A program made the translations under genes and the position numbers. A stretch of DNA of 64,000 nucleotides, taken from the NCBI RefSeq assembly GCF_022539505.1, contig NC_061508.1:37256256-37320255 (forward strand), given 5' to 3'. Source of the DNA: Lolium rigidum. Lineage: Eukaryota > Streptophyta > Magnoliopsida > Poales > Poaceae. A model generated the notes under the pieces. That model was given only the letters and a program-made list of their open reading frames with translations, was not told where the DNA came from and searched no databases. Shown one piece after another: positions 35,184 through 45,832 of this stretch; position 1 is the first letter of the stretch; every line of letters starts with the position of its first letter.

Positions 35184-36109
35184 TAACAAGGAACAGGGAG
35201 CATAAGCTCCTCAAAAGGCAGAAATCATTTTGAGTTTCTCAAAGAGCCGTGAGTCTTGGTCTAAGCGTGGAATTTGACCTGCTCGGAGCAGTGCCTTTTA
35301 GTCTGAAGGATGAGATTCAATTTTCTCGCTATAGGAAGTAATAATTAGTATTTCTGGTGTTTGGATAATGATGTATATGTGTCTTGCTATTTTAGTTTTG
35401 TAATGAGCAGTTCCACAAATTATTGAATTATTTTTACCTTGCACTTGGTTCTTAGATTTTCTCTTATTTTCACTCAATGGTGTTGTGTCATCTACTGTTT
35501 CCTAATTTGACAGATAACAACTTACAAACTCTAGCAGATAATATATACTTCTGTGAACACATAACAATACCAGTTTCCGTAATATTGAAAATTGGTGTAC
35601 CTGTATAACCAGTACGGTTATCAGTTCAGCTATAACAGCTCTGCTGATACTGTTATTTTTTATAACAACTATATAGCAAGTTGAATAGGAGACACTTTTT
35701 TTTTTGAAATCAGGAGACACAATTTTTTTATTGAGTGCAACCTTTGAGTGTATACAACAGCTCATTTGGCGTTGCCTCCACTTTGCCTCCTAGAACCAAA
35801 CATAAGAACTGGTTGACATAACCAAAGACAAAACTCTGAAAGTAAACACGAGATTTTCCAATGTATACGACACATTTGTTTGAGACAATGATACAACTGA
35901 TTTCCTAACAGTTTGGTGTGGATGATGATAAAGATAAGACATCCTTGGGCTAGATGATCAGCTTGCGCCTCCAACTTGCTGTTAGTGGCGGAGTAAGATG
36001 CAACTTATCTACAAATATACCATTTTCATATCAGGCCATGTCTTCATGCCACTTGCTTGCATTGCAGGCAGTCCACGGGCGCGGCGTGCCGCCGCGCTCA
36101 ACTTCCTAG

Positions 36110-36228
36110 TATGACTAAAGAGACCTTGTGAGTTCATTTAAACCATATCATTAACAATGCCAAGTGGAACCTAAGCCTGTATGACTAAAGAGTCAACTTG
36201 GCTATATATGACTAAATAATCCTTCCAC
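36110..36228 (+). repeat. LARD LTR relic, right part, with local duplication
   Basis: Continuation of the host LTR after the Helitron. TATGACTAAAGAG occurs at 36110 and again at 36179, and the 20-mer found just left of the Helitron recurs at 36159-36178. This preserves an uninterrupted version of the insertion site. Confidence 0.7.
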
Positions 36229-36757
36229 AATTTTTTTAGGGAAGCAGCAGGACATTTCCGCGAGGCTTTATCAATTACCAACTAATATTACATCGTTTAT
36301 GAGTTTGCTCAAAACAAAACTAGGGGCTTCATCTAGCCAATTACAAGAATCCTCATTGGAAAAACTAAATCTAGCAATGTCATGAGAAACATGGTTTGCT
36401 TCCCTTAAAAAAACTCAAGGAGACAATACCGATTAAAGACACTAAGTCAACGTAATCAGCGTAGACAACCACAGATTCGTGCCACCACGCTTCCTCTCCC
36501 ATACAGGCTTTGATAGTTTTCGTAGAGTCCGGTTCAACTTGGATAGAACTGTATCCCATACTGCTTGCCACAGACAGTCCTTCCCGCATCGCCAACGCCT
36601 TCGCCATCACAACTGATGTAACATGGGACAGGTAGACACACTTGGCTCCGAGAAGATTACCTTGATGATCTCGTATCACTGCTCCTACTGAACCTGCAGA
36701 GATTTCATCATGAAAAAGAGGCATCTACGGTAAGTTTAACATGTCTTGGATAAGGCC
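36229..36757 (-). pseudogene. LINE RNase H domain and 3' end
   Basis: The minus strand encodes an RVT_3-type RNase H as found at the end of plant LINE ORF2: GSVGAVIRDHQGNLLGAK, VVMAKALAMREGLSVASSMG and IQVEPDSTK. After a frame change in a T run (about 36410) come REANHVSHDIARFSFSNE and DSCNWLDEAPSF, then stop. The tail then reads ATAAAGCC and ends in seven A on the minus strand (36229-36235), the poly(A) tail. The copy is truncated at its 5' side near the Stowaway MITE. Confidence 0.85.
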
Positions 36758-36759
36758 TA

Positions 36760-37040
36760 CTCCCTCCGTCCATAAATAAGTGGACATGTAGCTCTAAACT
36801 TTGTCCATAAAAGAGTGTACTCCTATTTTCACAATGCATTTTAATTGCTTCTCTCTCATCGCACGGAAATCAAACCCAATAATATTGAGCACATGTTCTT
36901 ATTGTTTTCTACAAGAACTTAGCTCATTGGAGGTGAAATAATTAAAGAGGAGAGATGCATCTTTTCAATGCATTTTTCACTTCACTTCATAATTTATCTT
37001 GAAAAACCCTGCATGTACACTTATTTGTGGACGGAGGGAG
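36760..37040. mobile_element. Stowaway MITE (Tc1/mariner type)
   Basis: The perfect terminal repeat start CTCCCTCCGTCC and its complement GGACGGAGGGAG, extended by ATAAATAAGT against ACTTATTTGT, flank a 281-bp AT-rich element. The target TA is duplicated at 36758-36759 and 37041-37042. This is the classic grass Stowaway structure; no coding capacity. Confidence 0.97.
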
Positions 37041-37042
37041 TA

Positions 37043-38030
37043 CACCATTTGGCACTTGTAGGGATACTTTGCCGAGGTGAAGCTTTGAGCTAGTTGGCTG
37101 TTATCCCAAGAACAAACATCTTGCATTTGAAAATAGGGGGACACTTCCATCATGAGTTCGTCGTCGTCTCATCCACCATAAGTACTAGCTTGCAATGCCA
37201 ATGACCTCTTTTAGTCACATATCAGCGAAACCTGGAAAATATCTACTATACTAAACGTGAACCAACTCGATTTTTCTCATAATTTTGGGGTCTGCCTAGG
37301 ATTAACGTTTGGTTTTCTGCTACCTTTTTCTGTGTAAATTTCGGAGCTCTCTAGCAATTTTATGGAAGATTTGAATGCATTCAGTGCTAACGCATTGCTT
37401 TAGTAGTACTACATTATTTTGGTTATTTCGTTGTGTGGCTGTAGCCCTGACGAGAGAGACTGTCAAAGCGGTGGACATTCATGACCCTACTGATGGGTAG
37501 TCATGCCACGTACTTACTTTTGTCCCCTACGTGTAGTTTCTCTAGAAATTTCACCACTCTTCATATTTCTTCTGCTTTGGTTCTCACACCTGTGCTTCTC
37601 CCGAGAACGACATCCATGATCTTCCATGCGAGGGTTTGCTCCGACGACGCCGCCCCTGTTCTTCCGCTCTCCGATGTAGACCTCCCCAGGCGCCACACCG
37701 GCAGGGAGCTTCGCCAACGCGCTGCTCCTGGCCTCACAAGAACGTCGCGTCCCGCTCCGTGGAGGATGTCGACGGGTACCTCGGCGAAAGTTGCCCCAGC
37801 TATCCTCTGCCATGGTCTTCTTGCTGCGAGCTCTCCCACGTCTGCCTTCGTGGCTGGCGCCTGCCTCGGCGTCCACGTCTTGGTGACGTTCCCGATGATG
37901 TCGTGTGCGTGGCTGCTTCACGATGAAGGCGAGCACACGCTCGCGCTGCTGCTGCGGGGATTGCTTATCCGGATCGATTCTTCATGGGCCTCCAGTTGGG
38001 CCGTATGAGGTAGGGCAATAACGGTTACCA
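37043..38030. other. Unannotated stretch with a GC-rich core
   Basis: 37600-37990 is GC-rich and open on both strands (up to 176 residues). I recognise no domain. It may be a gene fragment or the outer part of the adjacent Gypsy LTR. Confidence 0.35.
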
Positions 38031-40190
38031 GAAGGGTAATGCCCACGTCAGTAGTCCCCGAGTGTCTAGCCGAAGATTTTTCGGGTAGAGACTAAAGCAT
38101 GCCTCCGCTGGATGTTCTTATCTTGATAGTTCTTGTCCGTCTTACGTCAGTTCATCTTCTTCTATCGGGTGCGCGTCCAGCGCTTCCGATGGGAGTAGCC
38201 CCCGAGTCTAGATATGGATGCTTGCAATCTGTGTGTAGACTCAAGTTGTACTACTCGAATGTCTTCTTCTGCCGAAGTTTCTTGCAAGTCTTCATAGGTC
38301 ATCCGATACATGCATATCAGGGCTTGTACTTTTTAGTAATGTTTGAACACGTAAAGGATATTGAGTAACGTGTCCAGCTTTGTTGGTTAACTGCCGTTGG
38401 CAAAACAACGTTACTCTACTCAGAATCAAGTCCCCGGGCATGATCCTGGAGTGTAAAAAAGTTTTATCGGGTGCGCGTCCAGCGCTCCCGATGGGAGTAG
38501 CCCCCGAGTCTGGGCACGGGCGCTTGTGACCGGGTGCAGACTCGAGCTGAGCATTCCGTTCTTTTCTTCAAATACTTCTTCACGCCCTTCTTTATGAAAA
38601 AATCTTCGAGTTCACGTTTATCGGGTGCGCGTCCAGCGCTCCCGATGGGAGTAGCCCCCGAGTCTAGGTGCGGATGCTCGCAGTCCGTGCGTAGACTCAA
38701 GTTGACCACCCGACAGTTTTGTTCGTTCCTTCGGATCCCTCAATCAAGCTTTTACGACGTCATTGATGACGTAACCACCGTTGCAGTCCTGACTTGACAG
38801 GACACGACCTGTTGGGCCCATCCTACTCCTGCGAGGTTCTGTTTTTAAGGAATGACCGCTTCTTGCGCGCAGTTACCAAAGCGTCTCCTCGATTCCCGCG
38901 ATTGTTGATGAAAAAGAGACTTTCAATAAATTGGAGACACGTACCCGTTCGATCCTTAGTTTTGCATCTTATAATCTCTCGTTGCAAATTTTCTTCTCCC
39001 CATACTCCATCCTTGCATCCTTTTCTTCCCCATTCATCTTCTTCACTCAAAACCACTGCGCCGCCACCGCCGTTTCCAGATCTCCTTCAAACCCCAAGAT
39101 GGTGAAGAAGAAGAACTCCGACGTTGCCATCAGCGCTGCGAGCAGCGGCGCCACCGCCAAAGCTCCTCCAAATCTTGCGAAGAAAGGCACCCCAAGCGCT
39201 CCTCCCCTGACTTCGGCGCCGTCAGCGCCGTCGAGCTCCATTGCCGGGCCCAATCCCGGCGATTGGCCGGCGTCGACAACTACGAAGCATGATGAGAAGA
39301 AGGCCAGGAGCCTCGGATTGATCTCTCCCGACGAGGGGAATGTTATTCTCCCAGGTGCGATTTCACGGCCTAATCCCCCCGCTGGTTTTTCCGTGATGTT
39401 CTTATCGTTCTTGTATCGAGGTCTTTCGCTTCCTGCTCACAAATTCCTTCGCCATCTCCTTCGAGTTTACAAGATCCAACTGTGGCAGTTAACTCCCAAT
39501 TCAATCCTTCACCTTGCTATCTTTATAACTCTCTGCGAAGCGTTCCTGGGCATCGAGCCACACTTTGGTTTGTGGAAGAAAATCTTCTTCGTGAAAAGGT
39601 ACAACAGCAGTGGCGGGTCCTTTGTTATTGGTGGAGTTGGTTTCGTTGCCCGTAAAGAGGTTAATTACTTCAACTTTCCGATGAGAGAGTCCGTGCAAGG
39701 ATGGAGGCTGAAGTGGTTCTATTAGAGATTCTTCAGCAGTCGAATCCTAGCTTCCTCGCTTCTCTGATGTCCTTGAAGCTAAGCCTAAGCAATCTTGGAA
39801 AAATACCATTTCTCCTGATGAAAAGCCAGCAGTCGACAGGTTATTTGACAGATTCCTTCGGATCAAGGAAGCCGATGGTCAGACCATGACAGGCACAGAG
39901 GTTGCTGCTGTGTTCTTGAAGCGTCGAGTTCAGCCGATCATGGTTAGAGCTCATCTGATGTGGCTGTATTCGGGTCCCAAGGACGAGACTAGGATAAATG
40001 CTGCCAAACTATCTGAAAAGGAACTGCTTGACGAAGTCCGACGTCTTACTCACTTCAGCCAGGAAGATTCGATCCCTCTTACATCTTCCCATTTACCATT
40101 TGATGTTGATTACCCGCCAACCGAGGTAATTCCCTTCTTTCATATTCTCATTGTGTTGTTTTTCTTGATTAATTCGACTGCCATTGTCCT
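38031..40190 (+). mobile_element. Gypsy-type retrotransposon fragment
   Basis: Leader/LTR region with repeated 'AGTAGCCCCCGAGTCT' modules, followed by a 5' UTR and a gag-like gene of the 'putative gypsy-type transposon' family. Three copies of a ~90-bp module starting near TATCGGGTGCGCGTCCAGCG lie at about 38164, 38466 and 38619. The gag-like frame ends at an apparent intron donor GTAATTCC (about 40126), and family resemblance stops at about 40190, where Helitron-type sequence begins. No protease or polymerase present. Confidence 0.7.
39099..40125 (+). pseudogene. Gag-like protein of the 'gypsy-type transposon' (Transposase_28) family
   Basis: Starts at the ATG at 39099 (MVKKKNSDVAISAASS) with a Pro/Ser/Ala-rich leader of about 80 residues. 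Then comes the conserved domain: PPAGFSVMFLSFLYRGLSLP, AHKFLRHLLRVYKIQLWQL, TPNSILHLAIFITLCEAFLG, IEPHFGLWKKIFF and GGVGFVARKEVNYFNFPM. After a frame change around 39720 the protein resumes with KPAVDRLFDRFLRIKEADGQ, VAAVFLKRRVQPIMVRAHLM and WLYSGPKDETR. Grass genomes carry thousands of copies. The nucleocapsid-like structural role is inferred from position. At least one frameshift makes this copy defective. Confidence 0.8.
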
Positions 40191-41765
40191 TACTTGGCGC
40201 AAAGTACTGCAAGCGGCACATAAACCGTGGTCACCAATGTTCAATAAAGCATGTGGAAGGCCAAAAGGTGACACCCACCATTGCAGAATAGAGCCATGGT
40301 TGTTTCTTGTGGTGTATTGTCACACATCCAGGTCGTGGCTTGACAACATCCACAAATTGCATCCATGAGCTCTTATTCTTAATTGTTAGTCCTTAATGCT
40401 TTAGGTGTTCTATGTGGTATGGTCTGATGGAAGATTCAGGTATGTCTTCACTTGGTATGACTTGACATGTACCGCTTCAACAATATTTCCCATAAAGTGG
40501 GTATTACTGCATTAGTGTTCTTTTTTAATTCTTTCTGGAATTGAGGAAGTTGTTTATTTTTAATGCAGATTAACAAGTTCATTATTAGCAAATGGTTGGA
40601 TCACAATTGAGCTTCTGGTAGATCAATTATTCTAAACCAATGCTTCTTTATTTGTGAAATTAGTGCACACACACTGGCACATTTGTTATGCAGACCGTGC
40701 CCTTTTTTACCTGTTTCTTATCTTCCCAGTCATATCTCTGCTTGCATGACAATTACCTTTCGTGACACAATAAAATTAGTGTTGCCTGTGAATTTCATAT
40801 AATTCCCCTGAATTTAGTGCCCATGAGCAATTTCATGCTGTCATTTTAGATTTTACCTTTATGTCGCGTAACCCTCCTTTTGTGCCTTTTTGTTTCTTCA
40901 AACATTAGAATTGTAGTTAGCTTTTTTCACTAATCAGTATGTTTCAGCCTTTGCGGTGATACTGTTTTTATATGACATGATTATGTACTTTGGTCTCACA
41001 TGTTCATAAAGTTTTGTATGTATACAGATAGAGGATATACGTAATCTGATTTGAGTTTGTCGTTCAACCTTGAACAAATAACCCACCTCCATGTCACGCC
41101 AAATAGTATATGTGCGCAAAGAACTATAGTATAGTTAAGAATCACTAGAATAGTGTTTGAACGTTCTACATTGAATCAACTGACTATAAGTTCAAATAAA
41201 TGAAGCAGATTGCTGTACTATAAGAGGCGGAGTTGATAAAGCCAATACCGCTAAGAATAAATACTTGATGTAGGCTGCCACTTTAGTAGGCATAATTTTT
41301 ATACTTCTGAATGAAACTAATATTTATATGGTTTATTGGTTCTATTTTTCAGATCATAAACCACTATTCTGTTGAAGGAAGAAACTCCATTTGGTGGGAA
41401 TAAACTGATAGCGGTGGCAGCTTACTTGTAATAGAAAGTGGTGCTCGAACTCATCTCACTAGAATAGCCGTTTACTTCAAAATTGTAAATCAATCTTGTT
41501 TGTTGCAGCTTTGGGTGCTGCAACTTTAAAGTTCAAAATTTGAGGCCAGGCATGTATTGTATCATAGGCCATTGATTTAACCTTTGACTTCAACATCTGC
41601 CTGCTGATTGCGTTATGTGGAACTGATATATAAAATTGGGTTTTTAGTCTTGGCTGAATATTTGACCACTACATTGTAACAGTGTAATGTACAAATTCAA
41701 TTGTGGTGAATCTGGGGCGCACAGGACCAGCAAGGAGGCGCCCCATGGGGCGCCCCAACCACTAG
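40191..41765 (+). mobile_element. Helitron 3' part ending in hairpin plus CTAG
   Basis: The 3' end has a perfect 18-bp palindrome GGCGCCCCATGGGGCGCC (41737-41754), a 7-base spacer, CTAG (41762-41765) and then T. The left limit is placed where Gypsy similarity stops, close to 40190, and is uncertain since no clear TC...5' signature is seen. The first 100 bases carry a growth-regulating-factor fragment; the rest is AT-rich and intron-like. No Rep/helicase. Confidence 0.65.
40196..40291 (+). pseudogene. Growth-regulating factor (GRF) WRC-domain fragment
   Basis: Reads GAKYCKRHINRGHQCSIKHV then EGQKVTPTIAE and a stop. This matches the C-terminal half of the plant WRC domain, 'KYC..H..RGR..SRK..E', including the zinc-binding Cys and His of the C3H motif. 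GRFs are nuclear transcription factors controlling leaf and stem growth. The upstream half (RRTDGKKWRC) and the QLQ domain are absent. The conserved Arg before Lys is changed to Ile and RG-R to RG-H, so the fragment is a decayed exon, probably captured by the Helitron. Confidence 0.65.
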
Positions 41766-42415
41766 TCACTATTATGTGAGATACTACTCCTGGTTGGGAA
41801 TGCGTGCTATCTCAGCAGGATATTGTTTCCTCTAGGCGAAACAATCAGAAGGTATAGGAATCTGATTCGCAAAAAAAAAAGGTATAGGAATCTGCACGTA
41901 TCATTATAGGAATCAAAAGGTATAGGAATCTGCACGTATCATGTCAGATCCAGGCCTTGTCAGCCCGTAAGTAGGCCCCACGGTGGTGTAGCATTATTGT
42001 TAACCAAACTAACTTAAACTAAAGATCGCCGTTGGGTCACAGGCACGTTACTGAAGCAAGCAAATGGTTGAATGGATGGATCGATCTGTTGACTACAAAA
42101 TTCAAGCCAGGCCAAAGCACCCACGCCACGCCAGTCCGGAAAAAAATCGAATCGAGCTAGCTACACCGTTAAGTTGGAGGCCAAACAAGTCGATCGAGCT
42201 GCTTTCTTCAAACACAAAGGAATGAAATAAATTGCTGTTTTCTTGGCCATTTTGATCGCACATCAAAAAATATGGATGATTAAAAAGGAATAATGTGAAA
42301 AAGCACTAGCTAGGAGTACATGCAACTACTCTCGGAACATTAGACTCGAAGTCAACACAAAATCTTATTCGAATAGCAATGTGCTATATTTTACATGTTT
42401 CAGTAATATCCGCCC
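41766..42415. other. 3' flank of the cysteine-rich peptide gene
   Basis: No gene seen. Contains a short direct repeat of GGTATAGGAATCTG(C/A) at 41851-41940. The right part probably includes the 3' UTR of the minus-strand gene ending at 42416. Confidence 0.45.
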
Positions 42416-42906
42416 TTATTTTGAGTGTATGGGTGGGCAATTTGCCTGACATTCTACTAGAGAACGAAAACACGGTATGTCTGGCTTAGTGACGCAACAG
42501 TCGCATCTTCTTCTGTATGCTTCACCTTTGGTCTTGCAGTCCCTAATCACACAAAATTTGAAGTGAATCTTGCTCTCATCTAATGATAATTCCACCGCAG
42601 TCGTGTTGGCACGACCGTCTTGATATGTCCTTTGGGTTTCAGGACGGCCTACATAGATATATGCAAACATTATATAGTCGTGACAGCGCCTGATATGCAA
42701 GTATATATATACCACCTCATATACATGGAGTAATAGATTTTTCAGAGATAGTGACTTGCTGCGAGAATATAAAGAGTGTGATAGTTCAGATATATATACA
42801 GTTCAAAAAAATATAGTCCAGATATGATATGCTTACATTGCCCACCAACAACAAGGCACGCCATGAACAAAAGTGCAATCACGTAAACCACGCTGCCCCC
42901 CTTCAT
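42416..42906 (-). CDS. Secreted cysteine-rich peptide, ESF1/MEG-like
   Basis: Complete two-exon gene. Exon 1 is 42837-42906, from ATG (MKGGSVVYVIALLFMACLVV). The intron has GTAAGC and TAG borders. Exon 2 is 42416-42648. Joining restores a split Cys codon and gives exactly 100 residues. Residues 1-22 form a signal peptide (hydrophobic VVYVIALLFMACLVV). The mature part has a variable, hydrophilic segment and then a cysteine module: FCVIRDC, RRRCDCCV, IPCF, VECQANCP (spacing C-x4-C-x10-C-x-CC-x7-C-x6-C-x3-C). The CxCC...C...C...CP layout fits the EMBRYO SURROUNDING FACTOR 1/maternally expressed gene family, small secreted peptides of seed tissues. The family call is by pattern only; other small secreted Cys-rich families are possible. 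No frame damage. Confidence 0.8.
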
Positions 42907-42957
42907 TGGAAGTTTTTTCTCGATGAACTTGAGAAGATGGTGTTTCAAACACATCAG

Positions 42958-42966
42958 TATATATAG
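42958..42966 (-). promoter_or_regulatory. TATA box of the cysteine-rich peptide gene
   Basis: CTATATATA on the minus strand, 52-60 bases upstream of the ATG at 42906. This would give a 5' UTR of roughly 20-30 bases, normal for a small secreted peptide gene. Confidence 0.55.
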
Positions 42967-43129
42967 AGAGATAGTATCGATCCTAATTAACTGCGAGATC
43001 TGTTACCCTAATTGATAAAATTATATTAATTGGCACATTCCATACATACATGAAGAAAAAACCCCGAAATGATATATATGCCTGCGATATGATTTTCAGA
43101 TCGAACAATTATAGTACGTATCATTATTA

Positions 43130-43165
43130 CTAGAAAGGTTGGCGCGGCGCACGCTGCGCCCGTGG
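43130..43165 (-). mobile_element. Helitron 3' terminus (minus strand)
   Basis: On the minus strand a hairpin GGCGCAGCGTGCGCC (43146-43160, 5-bp stem) is followed after 12 bases by CTAG (43133-43130) and T. This is a canonical Helitron 3' end, so the element body extends rightwards from here. Its 5' end was not found; the next 3 kb may be its body. Confidence 0.75.
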
Positions 43166-43517
43166 TGATAATTATTTAGAAGAAGTTAATAATAATTTTT
43201 TTGGAGACAATTTGTCTTCACAAGACAACAATATGTTTTCCAAATAAAGGAACAACAAATCAGGAAGCATTTTTTTGTAAAAGTAGTTAGTAGTAATTTT
43301 GCTAAAGTAAATAATGGTACTTTCGCAGCATAAAAGTGGTGACGTATAATTTAGCATTTTTTTCCGAAGTACTGCAATGTTGGAACATTGTAAATAAAAG
43401 GGTCGTTTGTATCCGAAATATGTGCTGAAAACACTGTAAACGCCTGTTAGCATACATGTTTGGTGATACTATTTGTTACATATTTTTTAGACGTGCATTA
43501 TTAAGCACTAAGGAACA

Positions 43518-43647
43518 TTTTTTTGCCTAACTACGCTTAATATATATAGCAGCAGAAGGACAGTAATGCTACAATCTCGAACCTTTTTTTTTGCCTAACT
43601 ACTCTTAATATATATAGCAGAAGGACAGTGATGCTACAATCTCATTT
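43518..43647. repeat. Imperfect tandem duplication, about 68 bp
   Basis: TTGCCTAACTAC(G/T)CTTAA followed by TATATATAGCAG and GACAGT(A/G)ATGCTACAATCTC occurs at 43523 and again at 43591. Confidence 0.9.
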
Positions 43648-43715
43648 CGTGGTTCCCCCAAAAATAGTAGTATAAATATTGTTCCAATGAATATGGCGGT
43701 AGGCAGTTTCATCTA

Positions 43716-43818
43716 AAGCACACACGATTTGTTTATAGCAAAATAAAAATACCTGTTATATTACCCAAGCACACACGATTTGTTTATAGCAAAATAAAAA
43801 TACCTATTATATTACCCC
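43716..43818. repeat. 51-bp tandem duplication
   Basis: Two adjacent copies beginning AAGCACACACGATTTG (43716 and 43767) differ at one or two bases, with a period of 51. Confidence 0.95.
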
Positions 43819-45738
43819 GTCGAACCCTCCCATGACCTCTTGAAGACAAATCTTTCATGGTCGCGAATACACCAAAAAATCTGAATAGGGAACAATGCAT
43901 CCGCTGTCGAACCTATATATCTTCCTCGTCAACCAAATTGTCACCAATGGTGTAATTCCTAGGGTGACATCATAGTATTCATGGACCAGTTCGTATATTC
44001 CGCCTTTGCCCCAGGAAGAGTTTTTGTCATCCATCTCTTATTTTTCCTCAGCCTGCTGAACAGTTTGGATGGAGTTTGGATGGCCTGAATCTCTTTCAAC
44101 ATTAGTTGCACATAATTAGATAGATGCCTTCTCTTTTGAAAATGCTAGAGGTATAAAACAGTTTACTGAATTCACCAACTTCATCAACTGAAAAAAAAAA
44201 ATACAAAATCTGCAAAATACTTATGAACACTAATGAAGATAAAGGATCCACTCAATGTCAAGTGAAAGGTTGTCAGTAGAACGCACTCATGCATCACTCA
44301 CTCATGTAGCAAGTAGTAAGAACCCTGAAAAACATAAGACCGTGGTATTTTTAAGTTCAAACAGAATATATCTGTCTGGTGTCTTGATGAGTGCTAAAAT
44401 ATGTGTAATCTAAACTTGCTGTTTTCAGATGTAGTATAACTGTATTTCCTTCAAACTACGATTCGTCCTGAAGTGGTTTATATGAATAATTTGAGGAAAA
44501 CAGGCTTAATGATCCAATTTCAAGATCATGGAAAAGTAAAGCTGAGATGTATTTTTTATTAAATAAAATGCTGCTTATGAATCCATGGTTTGAGACCAAG
44601 AAGCGAAAGTGCCTGGTCACATGAATTTGTTGGGCTTAAACATGCCACACGAGCAGGACCAAGATAAGCACGTGACAAAAAAAAAATTATACCCTATATA
44701 AAAGTGTTACAGTTTACCGATTCTTTAGCCATGCCACGTAAGTGATTTTCTACTGTTCATCACGATTTTAGCGCTGCAGATGCGAACAATTTATACTGTG
44801 TTATTATTATTATTCATAGGATGTCACCGGTTGTTCTACATCTCTTTCTCTTTTTCCTGTTTGCTGCCGGTTCCTTCAAATTTGGTTACCGGTTGATAGC
44901 CTAGATAGTCACGTTCTCATCCCACCATCCCGAACTGAGCGGAGGGGCAGTTCTCGGTTGGGCGGTGGTCAAAGCGGTGCACAGTTTCGCATGGATACAG
45001 AAATCTCGAGACACTCCTGCCCCACACGACTCTCCCGAGTTTAAACTGGCCGGACTTCCAAGCGCCGGGCAGGACGAGTTCTTGGCGGTTATTTGTGTCG
45101 GATACTCCGCGTGCTCGACGGCCGGACTAGGAGGAAGAGCCACGGCCGCCGTTTCCTCAGCATCTCGATTTATGTGGTGCAAGTATGACCACCGGCATAC
45201 AAGGTGCGGGAGTTCCGGAACATGGAGTTGGGGTGGTCGATGCAGTCGACGCAGCAGCCGCTGCGGCGGGGGTAGGAGGCGTGGGTTGCGAGCGGGATGG
45301 ACTAGGAGGCGTGCTGCCGTGCTGGGGAGTTCGCCGAGGACGGCGATCCTAGCTGGCCGGGGCACCTATCTGGGGAGGCGAGCGTGCTGGGGGAATTCTC
45401 CAGGGGCGGCGGCTATCATGGCTGCCCGGGCGGATATCTGGAGAGGCACGCTGCTGGCTCGGTGGTGCTCATCCAAATTTCACCGGACGCTTCTCCAAAT
45501 TTCATCACCGGAGAAACTAGACGAGAGGCTAGCCCATCCGCCCCTTCCCCTCCTCCCGTGATGTTCCGCGGTCACCCCCAAGCTCGCCTACCCGGATCGA
45601 GCCGAGCCCGAGCTTCCCGTCCGCCAGGCCAACCTGTCTCCTCCCGCTATGCCTTCTTCACTGACCTGCATCACTGGAAGTTGCACGGTCTCTCCCATGA
45701 CTTGCTCCACCGGCAACCACACCCAGGGGCTGGAGTTT

Positions 45739-45832
45739 AAGCTCCATCTCCAGGGGCAGATATTCAGGTTCAAGCTCCATCTTTAGGGGCGGATTCAGGT
45801 TCAAGCTCCATCTTTAGGGGCGGATGTTCAAG
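45739..45832. repeat. Three-copy short tandem repeat
   Basis: AAGCTCCATCT(C/T)(C/T)AGGGGC starts at 45739, 45772 and 45803, each followed by a GATATTCAGGTTC-like spacer. The period is 31-33 bp, near the end of a GC-rich, possibly exonic block. Confidence 0.9.

Larger units (their letters stand above)
30071..36109 (+). mobile_element. Helitron, about 6 kb, with captured or inherited gene pieces
   Basis: The 3' terminus is textbook: a perfect hairpin GCGCGGCGTGCCGCCGCGC (36079-36097, 8-bp stem), an 8-base spacer, CTAG (36106-36109) and then T. The 5' end is placed at about 30071, where ATTATTATTACATATATAAA replaces host sequence. The host words GCCAAGTGGAACCTAAGCCT (30052-30071) and TATGACTAAAGAG (36110-36122) recur joined in the right flank at 36159-36192, showing an empty-site-like arrangement. 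Inside are a GC-rich exon-like block with a GT donor (30366-30732), another exon-like block at 31254-31376 with a GTAAAA donor, an RPA-like remnant and a nested Harbinger element. No Rep/helicase seen. Confidence 0.75.

Noticed and set aside
37481..38008. 176-residue plus-strand frame
   Set aside because: Equally long minus-strand frames overlap it and no motif is recognisable.
44901..45561. 198- and 154-residue frames as host genes
   Set aside because: No domain, no matching splice structure, open on both strands in GC-rich DNA; at best a captured fragment.
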